This document shows positions 53,395 through 64,000 of a DNA stretch of 64,000 bases, one piece after another. Position 1 is the stretch's first letter. Every line of letters starts with the position of its first letter. The translations under genes were made by a program, and so were the position numbers. This DNA comes from Neodidymelliopsis sp. IMI 364377 (lineage: Eukaryota; Ascomycota; Dothideomycetes; Pleosporales; Didymellaceae). The DNA is taken from assembly GCA_027946375.1 (NCBI GenBank), contig JAPEUT010000024.1:1-64000 (forward strand). Direction: 5' to 3'. The notes beneath the pieces are model-generated. The model saw only the letters and a program-made list of their open reading frames with translations, was not told the DNA's origin and ran no database searches.

Positions 53395-56300
53395 TTAGCG
53401 GAACAAACTCCTCAGCTCTTCCAGTCGTTGCTTTGTGGCCTCGCCTTTGCTCTTCCGCTCCCTCGCCATTGTTAGATCGGCAAGAGCCTTCTTCTTGCTC
53501 TGTAGCACGAGCATCTTCTCCTCGAACGATTTCTCCATGATGAACCGCTTAATCGTCACCTCCCTGTCCTGACCCAGCCTGTGTACACGGTCAACAGCCT
53601 GAGCCTCAGCAGCAGGGTTGAACTGCGGTTCCATCATGAAGACCTTGTTGGCGGTGGTCAGGTTCAGGCCTAGGCCGCCGGCGCCGATGGAAACCAGCAT
53701 GACGCGAATACTGGGGTCTTCGCGGAAGACGCGCATGGATTTGTCGCGTGCGTCGCGGGTCATGCGACCATCGAGGCGAACGTAATTGTGCGAGTGGTTC
53801 TTGAGCGCAATTTCGATGAGGTCAAGGTGCGTTGTCCAGCTGGAGAAGACGACACTAAGGATGAGTTAGTAGTGTTGTGGCAAAAGCGAACGAAGACACG
53901 AGTACTCACCTTTTGATAGGACGTTCTTCAGGGTTATCGTGGCTCCATTGGTGGAATTCTGCAAGATCGTTGAGCAAAGCCTGCGTCTTTGTGTGTGGAC
54001 CAGCGTAGCTGTTAATCTTCTTGGAGAGTTTGGGATCTTTGCGCATCTTTTCGCGCTCATCAGTGAACGCTTCGTAGTCGCGACGCGTCAACTCGAACAA
54101 AGAAGGCCTCACTCGGTCCTCGCAGAAATGGCACCTAATCATACCATCTTCACCCTTGTTGTTACTGTAGTCTGTCTTGAGCTTCTTGTGGTGCTTCGGA
54201 CATACAATGTGATAGCATGGAGTCATGTACCCGATCAGGTCGGAGTGATCACCCTCCTCGTCTTCGTCATCTGAGTCCACGTCCAAATATACAGATTTCG
54301 AGCAGTAGGCACAGTTGTCGGTACTTGTGTGACAAAGCAGGTCAAGCATCTCGTAAGCCTGCTGCCGTGTGAGCGACGGCAAATCTTCTTCATCGTCACC
54401 GATCTCCATGGGCTGGTCGAAAGACATGCCGTCGGTAGTCTTCAGTGCATCTTCACTCAGAAGGTCACGGCCATGCGCACAGATGAGCCGGAGATTAAGG
54501 ATTGCAGTCAAGATACGGGCGTATGAGTGACCTCCCATCTTGTCGCCTGCTGTGACAGCATTGACTTTGCGCTGGGTATCCGTCTCGAACCAGTCATGTA
54601 GTTGCTGTTCTGCTTTGGAGAACTTCAACCTGACAACGAAGTCGTTGCGCTTCGGTACCTCATTCTTGATTATCTCCTTGGTCCTGCGGATGGTAACAGT
54701 GCTGACAAGAAGCTGCAACTTCGGGACAACCTCAGGGTCGGCAGCCTTGAAGGGACTAAGGATGAAGTGGTTGAAGCCGTAGGTCGTATTGAAAGGTGCC
54801 AAGTTGATGAAGTTGAACAGTGCGCCAAGATCCTTATTACATGTTAGGATGTGTACGTATACGTTAGGGCTCAGCTTACCTCAAGACGATTCTGGACAGG
54901 TGTACCAGTCACAGCCCACCTACGCTGCCCAGGAAGCGCGCAAGCCGCCTTTGACTGTCCAGTAGGATTGCGAATGGTGTGGGCTTCATCTAGAACGATG
55001 CGAAACCAGTTAATATAGGGCAGTGCTCGCTTCTTGTCGAGCAAATCTTTGGCAATGATGTGGTAAGTTGTGACAACGATGTCATGATCCGCTAGCTCGT
55101 GGCAATCCATAGCAAATCGCTCGCTACCGTGATAGCGAGTCCATTTGAGAGCACTGCCAGCGGGAAAATGCTCCTTTATCTGCTCCTTCCAGTTGGTCAT
55201 TGTGCTCAGGGGACATATCAGAAGGGTAGCTCGACTGTTGATAACAGGCTGAATAGCTTGTCCATTTGGGTTTCGCGGGGGCTTGTTCGCTGCAAAATCT
55301 TGAGCATCTTTGATTGACGCGTCGTCAGCAACCAGAGATAAAACACTCAGTGTCTTTCCAAGACCCATCTCGTCGGCAAGGATGCCACCACGACAAGACT
55401 TAGGCTTCGCCTCAACGTTCTCACCAGTGATGACGTGAACGTATGATTTGCGGCCGTTTTGGCGATATTGCGCTTTCCAAAGTGCATCCGAACGACCTGC
55501 TTCATCATCGTCGTGGTCTTGCTCTCGACTCCACATAAAGTGCAGAGCTTGCTTCTGGTGAGGGTACAGCTCTGTCTTAATGTGTGAAGATGGTTCCCGC
55601 GTTGGCACTTCCTCAGAATTGCCGACAACAGTGTCAAAGACATTCTGAACATCCTCGCGGATTTCATCGACACTGCGCAGGACATAGCTGCTCGTTGGCA
55701 TGCCTGAAGCATGTGTATGCAAGTGCGCGTGAGAATCGTAAGTGGGGTGCTCTAATTGCACTTTCGTGGCGGCCTCTTGCGTTTGCGGATTAAAGTAGTC
55801 GAACTTTGCAAGATCCCACGAAGGCCTTGTCAACTTGACGTTCTTGTTCTTCAGGTACTTTCCAATGCCGTGAGCATGCTTGCGCGGGCAGTACAGCTGT
55901 AAAGTCATCGAGGTCAGAAGATGATGAGGGTGCCCAGGTGTTGTAGGATCGTTCGACTGCCGCTTCCTTGGGTCAGTCCAAGCCGCCCACCTCAAACCAT
56001 TTGAAGTCGCAGCATCCATGAGCGGTGCGATGGCTTGCGCAGTCTTCTTGTCGACTTTTCCAAATTCCTTGCCTGCAGCATCGGTAACGATGATGTTGAT
56101 GTCTGAGCGCTGACCCGCCCTCCGGAAAGACACCTTTATTCTGCCGAAGGCGCCGTGGTTGCCAGTGTACTTTTTTGGATCGGGATATGGTACTGTGTGC
56201 ATCATAATGTATGCCTGTTCGACTTTGCCAACGCAAATGACCTGAGACATGTTGTCCTGGACGACCTGAACATCATCATCATCGCCTGAGTGAAGTCAGA

Positions 56301-56890
56301 GAAAGTCGAGTGAAAGCATTGATGAAAAACCCAGGGAACTTACTCATAGTGAGATCGACCTGTGTAGGCAGAGGGCCAGGTGTATGTCCGGTTTTGTTGA
56401 GGTCAAGCGCGCTGCCGCCACCAAAGTGAGCCCCGTTTGAAGGCGCCTTCTTACGCTGCTGTTCATCGATCGTCTTGACGCGCTTCGCGGGCGAAGCTGT
56501 ACGCTCTTGTACATTGTGGAGACGCTCCACGAGCGAAACTTGGCCGGCAATGGAGGGGTCGCTGCGTCCACGTTCGGCCTCTTCTCCAGAAGAAGCTGGT
56601 CGTTTAGCTGCTGCCTTGGGGTTGAGCAGCGCAGCAGGATTAAAGCGAGGCGTTGCAGGTGGTGTTTGATTTTGTTGCGCAGCTTGTTCACCTGAATAGT
56701 GCGGCGTTAGCTCAGTATCGGAGAGTGTTGTGTCAGATGATAGATCCTCAGGCATTGCGTGCAATGGTAGATTGCTGGCTGGATCACACGAGTTGTCTAG
56801 CCACTCCTGAACAGCGAGTGAGGACGCAGGTGAGATGGTGTTGCCATAAGGATCATCCCCCATGTCGAGGTCCACTGTTCCGGTATCCAT
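53395..56890 (-). CDS. SNF2-family DNA-dependent ATPase with RING finger, Rad5/Rad16-like
   Basis: A nuclear Swi2/Snf2 ATPase of the Rad5/Rad16/HLTF group, linked to DNA repair and ubiquitin signalling. Exons on the complement are 56344-56890, 54880-56285, 53910-54832 and 53395-53854, giving 1111 residues. A disordered N terminus is followed by a possible HIRAN-like region, then helicase motif I DEMGLGKT, DEAH box VLDEAHTIRN, TGTPVQNRLE, a RING inserted between the lobes (CAYCSKS, an acidic insertion, PCYHIVCPKHHK, CHFC) and lobe 2 with VVFSSWTTHLDLIE and AVDRVHRLGQ. The acidic insertion inside the RING (DVDSDDEDEEGDHSD) is unusual. Whether the RING is an active E3 cannot be told. Start at 56890 is the first ATG of the open exon. 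Confidence 0.94.
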
Positions 56891-57831
56891 GACAAGCGAT
56901 GAGTGGTCGGGGACTGATGGGTAGAGGAAGAGAGACTGAGAAAGTCAAGAAGATAAGATAGAGAAAGAAGGTTACCTTTCTTGCGCGCCCCGCGCGGGTT
57001 AAGTAATAACGCGGGATTCATAGTGTACAGGTGAAATCAGCGATGATGTTACAGGTGAGAGAGCGCGGTCAAGGTTCCAACGATCCAGCCGGCAAGGTTC
57101 CAGCTCTTCTCTCAATATCTCGATGCTCGCTGGCACAGCGCATCTATTATTGATGCTTAAGGAACGGTGCGCTTGCCGGTGCGATAGTGCTATTCGGTGT
57201 ATCTTCAGGACAATCAACGGGACTTGTGTCGAGCCGGCAGAGAGCACTCGGATGGGAGCAAGATGAATTTGTGGTGCGCGAATCCCTGACGCGGTTGAGA
57301 TACACAGGTCACGCGCCACTCAGATCTGGAGGCCGTGCAAGTGAAGGCAGAGAATCGAGCAACGTGCTCCTAATTTTCATATCGTGGTTAAGCACCAGAG
57401 AGTTTACTGGTCAGAATTGCATTCTGAGAAGGATGCACGCTTCGTAGCAGGCCGCGATGAGTTTGTGTCTTGATCGTTGACTTTCACGTTCTGTTGAAGA
57501 TGGCACTAGCCACATGGCCCAAGCTCAGCGCTGCCTACCAGATCAGATGACGCACTCATCTTTCCGCTCTCCCAAAATGGTAATCGCAATTGTTCGCGTG
57601 AACCCGAGGTATCTCGGCCGATTCTCTGCCCTGAACATGAGTCGCTTAACAAGGGGTATTGCAACACTTCATGATGGTGGCGTCGTACATCGACGCGAAA
57701 TTTGCGTGTTACTACAACCACAGATGATGTTGCTACAAGGTTGCACCCAATGGACGCCATCATGCAAAACACCCAATTCAACGCCCGCTATGCAAAACTC
57801 CTCCCTTGAATCGTCACGATTGCAAAACTCA
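56891..57831. other. SNF2 promoter and intergenic region
   Basis: About 940 bp. Near 56982-57012 is a GC-rich palindromic patch (GCGCGCCCCGCGCGGG and AACGCGGG). No gene is supported. Confidence 0.55.
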
Positions 57832-60179
57832 TCAACACCACGTGAACACTGGGTTCCTGCCCTTGACCATCTCCAGTCTCTCCACTATCACCTTCTTCCT
57901 GTTGCCCTCCATATCTTCATTAGCTGCGTATCCCAGGTCGCCTTCGTCCTCGTCGTAATCGTCTCTCCGCAAGTTGAGAGAGAATCTTCGCTGTCTCCTA
58001 CTGCTGTCGCGTCGGGGCATGTCGTAGCTCATTCGGGAGCGATGAGCGGGTCTTCCGTTACTGTCTGGCAGCTTTCGACTCGGCCATGGGAGTTCGTTGA
58101 CAGTTGCAGGTGACATGGCGCCATTTGTATTAGCGGGGTGGTCCGGGCGACGAGCATCGAACGAAGAGGAGTTCCGGGTGAGATTGAAGCGATTCTCATG
58201 CGCGGAGTCTAGAGGAGGAGAGTTCATAAGCAGGTCTGGTTGTGGCTTCTGCGGGGGCGTCTGGAGGGCCGTGATGTCCATTTCCTCATGCTCTTCTTCC
58301 AACCTGTGATGCCGACTAGGCTGCTGCTGCTTACGGCGCATCTCAGCTGAGGGCGCACGCAGAGGGACTGCGATGGGTATCTCAACAATATCATCCCATA
58401 CGCATACACGCGCTCGTCTCGTGAGTTCCAGTGGGCCATGATCTGGTGTCTTGAGTGTCTCTACGACATTCCATGCCTGTCCCTTCATGACTGCAATCTG
58501 TTTTGCATACATGCGCTCTTTAAAATCTGCATCTTGGCTGAAGCACTGTCTGAGCGCAGCTTGTGTGTCACTCCACCATTGCTTTGATGTGAGGAGCGGG
58601 AGGAAATGGCGACGAGTGGCCTCGGAGAAGGGTTGACCAATAAGGGAAACAGGTAGGAAGAGCCAGCCAAAAGGATAGCTACGCCACTATCACAGAGATC
58701 AGTAAGAAGACCAGTTTCAAGTCCTTGTCGTTGGTGGTTACTTACAGCATCAGGGTGCTTCCAGGGCCATGACAGACTGTTGTCAATGGCGCCAATTGTG
58801 ACACCAGGCGTAGGCCCATTCTCCTTTGGCGTGTTGGAGCGACTGGATGCGCGCATAGGCTCTCTACGCCCGTACGGGTCCAGGTCAGACATAGACTGTC
58901 TCGTGTAGTGACTCGGTGCATCCTCGTTGTCTCCTTCCTCGTTGTCCAGCTTCGGCGGCTCTGCGACTATTGTGGCTTCCTGTGATTTCTGATCGATCTT
59001 GATCATCCAGTTGTCCAATCCTCTGTCCGTGTTGCGCATAACATAGTCGAGAATCACCAGCTTCTCCAGCTGCTCCCTAAATGATTGCTGTAATTTGGGT
59101 GTCCAGAACCCTCTTCGCCGATGCGCATCAGGCGTGCCTGGACGATCGTCGTCATCTTCGAGGTCAGACTGCGGTCCACTCGGCCTGCAGTCCTCAGCCC
59201 ATCGCCTTCTCTTCTTACGAGATGCCGCATTCAGGCTCGAGTTGTGCTGGTCGGGCCAAGGGTTCTCTTTCAAGAAAATGTTCGCGTCCTTGAACCCCTT
59301 GAGGAAGACCTGAAAACTGCCAGGCTTCTGAGGGAAAGCTTTTCCCTTTCTGTAGTATGCTCGTCTGTCCCAAAAGTCGTAGTGGAAGGATTTGGAAGAA
59401 AGGTCGACAATGTCCGTGTAGGGCACGAGGTTCGTTCGTAGTTGCGCATCGAGGACGTAGGCGGCGGCTTCGGAGATGTAGCTCAGGTTTGGGATGAGGC
59501 AGGCGCGCCCAAAGAAGAAGGGGAATAAGTTGCGATGTAGCCACTTTGTCCACTTGGGATTCTTGGACGCGTATGGCTCTTCGTCTTTAGGCTTGAAGAC
59601 ACCCACAACCTTACCTTGCGTGTTGCGAGCAAAGTAGCTGCCAGAGCTGCCCTGCGTGATCAGCTTCGGGTGTACGCCCAGTTCAATGGCTGTCCGAACG
59701 CTCTCTACGATGTCGTCGAACTGCAACTTCGTCATGCGCTCAGGCGAGCCAGCCCCGTCGTAGTCGAGTGTGAGTGACTCTGCCGTTGCTGGTCGCACAC
59801 CATCGGGCGCCTGGAAGACGGAGTGGTGTATTTCGAGCTGCTCATCATCTGGACCCTCTTTTTGTTTCTTAAACTTGAACTTCTGCGCGATCTCGTCTGC
59901 CCAGCGCTCAAATCGCGCATTTATAGCTTTGATGTCGACGCCAGAGTTCGATCGATGTCGCCGGCTGGTTGATGTTCGACGTGCATTGGGGGACCCTGGC
60001 GCCGAATCGCCAGGCATGCGCATGTGCGAGGCCCGTTGTGGCTGGATGGGAGCATATTGCGCGTTCGATAGGGAGTTCTGGTGGAACTCATCCTCAGATG
60101 CGGCATCCGAATCCTCTTCTTCCTCCGCCTGGGCTATTCGAGCGTACCCTGACGTCGGCGGTCGTTTCGATTTAGGCAT
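57832..60179 (-). CDS. LSB6: Type II phosphatidylinositol 4-kinase LSB6
   Basis: Phosphorylates phosphatidylinositol to PI4P on endosomal, vacuolar or plasma membranes. Exons on the complement, 58746-60179 and 57832-58686, give 762 residues. The kinase region starts with VHPKLITQGSSGSYFARN (glycine-rich loop) and VVGVFKPKDEEPY (ATP-binding lysine), continues FFFGRACLIPNLSYISEAAA with VDLSSKSFHYDFWDRRAYYR, and has the catalytic RNTDRGLDNWMIKI. A Ser/Arg-rich insertion and a long disordered C-terminal tail are typical of fungal LSB6. I chose ATG 60179 (MPKSKRPPTSGYARI), the conserved start, over an open upstream frame from 60287. Confidence 0.94.
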
Positions 60180-60500
60180 TATAAAAACAGAAGAGTAAAT
60201 GCTGCGCCAGACAAGGACATCTGGCTCTTCGCAAGGAGCTGCTGCAACCTGGGCAATGACGATGGAGCTGTCGCATGCCCCAGCCAATTATTCCCCCACT
60301 AGCGCGATCTGCTGTGGGTCGTCACATGTTAAGCCGTTCCACCACGTCTTTGCTGCTCACAGAAGCTATACGGTTTACGAACAGCTCTTCAGCAAGGCTC
60401 AGATCCAGACGTAAAGACACCAGGTTTAGGGAATATTCTAGGATTGTGGGTATCATGGTCTAATCAAGGGAAGGAACGAGCTGCCCACTGTTCTCCGGAC
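60180..60500. promoter_or_regulatory. LSB6 promoter
   Basis: A 321-bp stretch between the LSB6 start and the Ask1 stop. No specific element is recognised. Confidence 0.5.
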
Positions 60501-61883
60501 TCAAAAACTATCATCCAGATCGACTTGACGCCTGACTACACTTGGGCTGTCCTCTTCCATTCCGTTTGTGGTGTCTGTAAAGTCGCCTCCAGCAGTCATG
60601 AGGAGATCATCGACAATGCGCCTACTGGCTTCTCGCGCTGGAAAAACGTTAGCAAGAAATACTCTAAATAAGATTGTGATGCGTACCAGGTGTCTGAAGC
60701 AGTTTCGTCTGCGGGATGTGGAATTGTATGGTCTTCGGAGGGCTGAAGTCGAGGTCGTCATCGTCGCTATAGTCGACGTAGTCATCATCTCTGCCAACAC
60801 TCATAGGCTGCTTGCCTTTCCCAGGTGTCTGGATGCTAACGCCCGGTGTGCGAGGCGTCTTCATTGGCGAAAACATATCTGCACGCAGCTGAGGCGCCGG
60901 CGAAGAAGGAGGCGACGAGTCGTCCCACTTGGGTAGCCTTGGGTTGGCTCCCGCTCCACGAGGCGTCGGTGCAGTGCGACGCGCTGTGCTGGGAGTGAAA
61001 GCACCGGTAGGCTTGTATTTCCTCGGACTGATCAGTGGTGTTGCCTGGACACGGAACGTTTTGTCCAAGACACGGTGCATGAGTGGATCCTGGTTGAGGT
61101 GTGGTTTCTTGGACGTTGTAGGCTGAACAAAAGGTGAAGAATCAAAACCCATCATGTCTGGTAGAGCCTGCGACTTTCCAGGTGTAACCGGGTCGAATCT
61201 TGGTGTTCTAGAACCTGTTGGGCCGCCTTCCAACTCTTCTCTGAGCGTCTCGTAGGGCGATGAGAGCCCGGCAAATTGTGGTGCCTCCTCTTCTGCGTCC
61301 ATCTCTTCGCCGTCACCGTATCTGCCCTTCCTCAGCGATGGCGGCATTCCAGGAGTGCTGTGTCCCATTGACGGCGAATCGAGCGTCATGGTATCGTCCG
61401 GCTCTCCGTGGGACGAAGCTGGTCGCTGAGGCGTGGTGGCTCCTTCCCTGAGTGTATGTCCTGTCATGGACTCTTCGTCTTCGTAGGTCTCGGATTGCTG
61501 GGTATCTTCTTGTGCGATCGAGTCGTCCTGTGGCGCCTCGTATCCGGAGAGCGACACGTTTGCGCTGGCTTCGAAGAACTGTTTCCAAAACTAGCAAATA
61601 TTAGTTGAACGTTAGGTGCTGAGTGGTGTTGCGACATACCTTTGAGCCTTCCCAAACCGCCTCAGAATGCTTTCCATACTGCTCGATGATAGGCAGAATC
61701 CCTGTGGTGACAATGCGATGCGCGCGACTGAAGTTATGGTCGATTTCTGTTGCTGTCAGTCGCGTTGGTGGGGTATTCCAGGGTTTGTTTACCTTGGAGG
61801 GTGAGGGTGATGGACTGCTCCAACTTCTCCAGCTCCTCTGTCAGCGAGAGATTGCGATTCGGCGCCATACTTTGGCGCGACAT
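60501..61883 (-). CDS. ASK1: DASH/Dam1 complex subunit Ask1
   Basis: An outer-kinetochore protein of the DASH ring that couples chromosomes to spindle microtubules. Four exons, complement of 61793-61883, 61640-61746, 60687-61590 and 60501-60637, give 412 residues. The conserved N-terminal domain is assembled across three exons: LTEELEKLEQSITLTLQ, EIDHNFSRAHRIVTTGILPI, then FWKQFFEASANVSLSGYE. The rest is disordered and rich in SP/TP sites (for example TPLISPRKYKPTGAFTPS and FSPMKTPRTPG), consistent with CDK regulation known for Ask1. The C-terminal helix REASRRIVDDLLMTAG is a second conserved patch. The start could be 61883 or ATG 61868 five codons later. Confidence 0.93.
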
Positions 61884-62458
61884 AGTGCCGACTGTCTCGT
61901 GATGTGCGTGACGTTGTTTGACTGTTGTTGATGATGCTGCGACACGCACTTGTCCTGCACGTTCGCGAAGTAGCCTAGACTGGGAAGGGAAAGGCTCGTG
62001 GCACCTCCGGTTTCCCCGCTCGTCGATGCTGCTCAGAGCTTCAACTCTCACCCACCTCCGCATTGCTTGCTCCCGCTGCCGACGCTGTATCCGGCTTGGG
62101 TATCAGCATCGTGTGATACTTCGGCTACTGGGGCCGCGGAACGGTGCCGCATTGTTGCAGCTGTCAACAGTCGTCTCTCACATCGTACTATAGAGTCAAT
62201 TACCATGAACGTCACTTTCCGGGTTACCTTACCCCGACTAGCCCACCCATGCGTCTTGGAGTAATGCCGCTTTGGATATGCGAGAGGGGTTGGTGCTCCG
62301 CCTATCCGGTAGAGAGCTGCCCTAGCTCTGATGTTAGGTACATATGAATTGATCCTAACTCTCCTCGTGCTGTCTCTTTGCTCGCTTCAGTTTGAGGTAT
62401 ACGACATTCAGTTGCCTCCCGAACCTCAGCCTTCTACTGCGCTCACCAGCAAATCGAC
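61884..62458. promoter_or_regulatory. Divergent promoter ASK1 / mitochondrial SDR
   Basis: A 575-bp region between two divergent start codons. No clear TATA box or regulator site is seen. Confidence 0.5.
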
Positions 62459-63460
62459 ATGTCTTTTCGTCTACCCGTAAGAACAGTCTGGCAAGCTTCG
62501 CCCAGGATCGCGACTTTATCTCATGTGTCAACCCAAGCGCCGCGATGGACGCGTAACTACGCAGCAGCAACAACAGGAGAAAGCAGGACAGCAATCGTGA
62601 CGGGTTCATCGCGTGGAATGTAAGATCACACATGGGCAGTCTAGCATGGAAATCTGTCTGACCAGTAGCAGCGGTAAAGCTATAGCTTTACGGCTAGCAA
62701 ACGACGGCTACGACGTATGCATCAACGACATTGCCGCAAACAAAGCTGGGTGTGACGAAGTCGTCAAGGAGATTGAAGGCCTCGGCCGCAAGGCTTTCGC
62801 CTTCACAGCTGACGTGTCAAATCTTAACGAAGTGCAAGACCTGGTGCAAGCATCCGTTTCCGAGCTAGGTCCTTTGAACACCATGGTCGCAAACGCTGGC
62901 ATTGCACAAGTAAAGGCACTACTGGATCTGTCTGAGCAGGACTTCAAGCGAATGTTCGAGGTCAACGGCAAGTTTGAGGATCTCCAACTCACCGATCTAT
63001 GCTGACTTTCAACCCAGTCTACGGCGTTTTCAACTGTTACTCTGCTGCAGCCAAGCAGATGATTTCGCAAGGCTCAGGCGGCAAACTTCTCGGTGCCGCC
63101 TCTATCGTCGCTTTTAAGCCTTTTGCCCTCCTCTCACACTACAGTGCGTCGAAATGGGCTGTACGTGGTATGACGCAAGCCTTCGCTATGGAAATGGCCG
63201 AGCACAAGATCACAGTCAACGCGTACGCACCTGGAATTGTCGGCACTGCAATGTGGGATCTCATCGATGAGAAGCTGGGAGAGAAGACTGGGGCAAAGAA
63301 AGGTGATACCATCAAGAAGTACACAAATGAGCTGATCGCGCTTGGCAGGACAAGTGTACCTGAGGACGTGAGCAGCACTGTGAGTTTCCTGGCAAGCAAG
63401 GATAGCGACTACATGACAGGACAGACCATCGTTATTGACGGTGGCATCATTTTTACCTAG
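62459..63460 (+). CDS. SDR, diacetyl/acetoin-reductase-like, mitochondrially targeted
   Basis: Three exons (62459-62619, 62672-62967, 63018-63460) give 299 residues. The first exon encodes a presequence rich in Arg and lacking acids (MSFRLPVRTVWQASPRIATL, ending near RNYAAATTGES), so matrix targeting is likely. The SDR core follows: TGSSRGIGKAIA (NAD(P) binding, across intron 1), NDIAANK, VANAGIAQ, the serine in GAASIVAF and HYSASKWAVRG, then PGIVGTAMWD and TGQTIVIDGG. The INDIAANK pattern resembles (S)-acetoin-forming diacetyl reductases; substrate remains inference. Intron 2 has a GC donor (G|GCAAGT ... CCCAG), the only non-GT donor I found, and it is required for VNVYGVFNCY. Confidence 0.93.
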
Positions 63461-63596
63461 GTAAAGATATTTTCTCGAACGGCTCGAAACGAACACCAAT
63501 TACACTATCGTTCACATCTCTTGATCGGACAGAGGATCATGGCCTTACAACTCATAGCGCATTAACTCCTAGCTCACTAACAATCTGTATTACGCC
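63461..63596. other. Short convergent spacer
   Basis: 136 bp between the 3' ends of two SDR genes. Nothing recognised. Confidence 0.6.
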
Positions 63597-64000
63597 TCAA
63601 CCTTGTACCTTGGCGCGAAATGCTCGATTAGCGACCGACTTCTTGATGGTGTCATTGAAACCAATTTCTTTCTCTGAGGAACCATCGAATATCTTCCTCC
63701 CCCCAACCTTGCTCAAAAGCCAAACGAGCCACGCATTAGTCCCTTTCCAAATGAACTCACCCTGACCCCAAGCTCTCTTCTTTTGCAGAATCTCTTCCAC
63801 CACCTCTTTCGCGAATTGGTCAGCTTTCATCCCTTGCGCCTGGTGGTCACGACTCCGTCTCTTCACACCAGCCTCAACTTCAATGTAAAAGCCCTCGGGA
63901 TCGAAGCGAATTGCATCAGGAGAAGAGATGTTCGTCGACACGACGCCCATATAGAGCGTCACAACCTTAATTCCCAAAGGCGCAAGTTCAAGCCGAAGGG
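63597..64000 (-). CDS. SDR, AYR1-like (C-terminal part, cut by window edge)
   Basis: Only the C-terminal 134 codons lie in the window; the frame runs off the right edge with no start. The first visible residues LRLELAPLGIKVVTLYMG form the helix and strand after the SDR active site, followed by GVVSTNI. This pattern and the C-terminal hydrophobic patch (FIWKGTNAWLVWLLSKVGG) are typical of fungal 1-acyldihydroxyacetone-phosphate reductase-like SDRs (AYR1), which act in lipid synthesis at lipid droplets and ER. The catalytic residues are outside the window, so the call rests on the C terminus only. Confidence 0.82.
   Translation of the reverse strand, partial: LRLELAPLGIKVVTLYMGVVSTNISSPDAIRFDPEGFYIEVEAGVKRRSRDHQAQGMKADQFAKEVVEEILQKKRAWGQGEFIWKGTNAWLVWLLSKVGGRKIFDGSSEKEIGFNDTIKKSVANRAFRAKVQG

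Noticed and set aside
1..64000. tRNA or rRNA genes
   Set aside because: Reading both strands for T-arm consensus with a matching acceptor stem gave no convincing case; a covariance search would be decisive.

Overview
The window is nuclear DNA of a filamentous ascomycete. Genes are split by short spliceosomal introns (mostly 44-60 nt, GTRAGT donors, CTRAC/CTAAT branch sites). The protein set is typical of Pezizomycotina: an AreB/ASD-4 type GATA factor, a 2EXR/F-box-like protein, DASH subunit Ask1, LSB6, an allantoate-type MFS permease and secreted plant cell wall enzymes. Overall flavour suggests a Dothideomycete (Pleosporales-like), which is inference without a database search. I support 28 protein genes, one cut by the right edge. 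I found no tRNA, rRNA, CRISPR array or intact transposon.

Layout. 0-9 kb: GATA factor, SRP68 and a mitochondrial PPR protein, followed by an AT-rich island. 9.7-15.3 kb: two head-to-head C2H2 zinc-finger genes (one fused to ankyrin repeats) and a 2EXR/F-box-like gene. 16.3-20.8 kb: MCM3, with MBF-like ACGCG boxes upstream, divergent from an SDR. 22-31 kb: a secreted GH43 arabinanase, phospholipase D, a small conserved protein and a large intronless bacterial-type pectate-lyase-like protein; the two secreted enzymes fit pectin side-chain and backbone breakdown. 31.6-44.3 kb is an accessory block: secreted S33 peptidase-like hydrolase, secreted carboxylesterase, nitrilase, sulfite-oxidase-like molybdoenzyme, Gal80-like Gfo/Idh/MocA protein, N-terminal-proline tautomerase, cytochrome P450 and a small two-TM protein.

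45.9-64 kb returns to mostly housekeeping genes: secreted endonuclease/exonuclease/phosphatase-fold nuclease, MFS permease behind a 2.7-kb gene-free region, Rad5/Rad16-like SNF2-RING ATPase, type II PI4-kinase LSB6, Ask1, a mitochondrially targeted SDR with a GC-AG intron, and the 3' part of an AYR1-like SDR.

The best candidate for an undescribed system is 37.0-44.0 kb. Four consecutive intronless genes (nitrilase, Mo-oxidoreductase, Gal80-like protein with EKP changed to EWP, tautomerase) lie next to a P450. No PKS, NRPS or terpene synthase is present, so this looks more like a catabolic or detoxification module with a built-in sensor candidate than a classical metabolite cluster.
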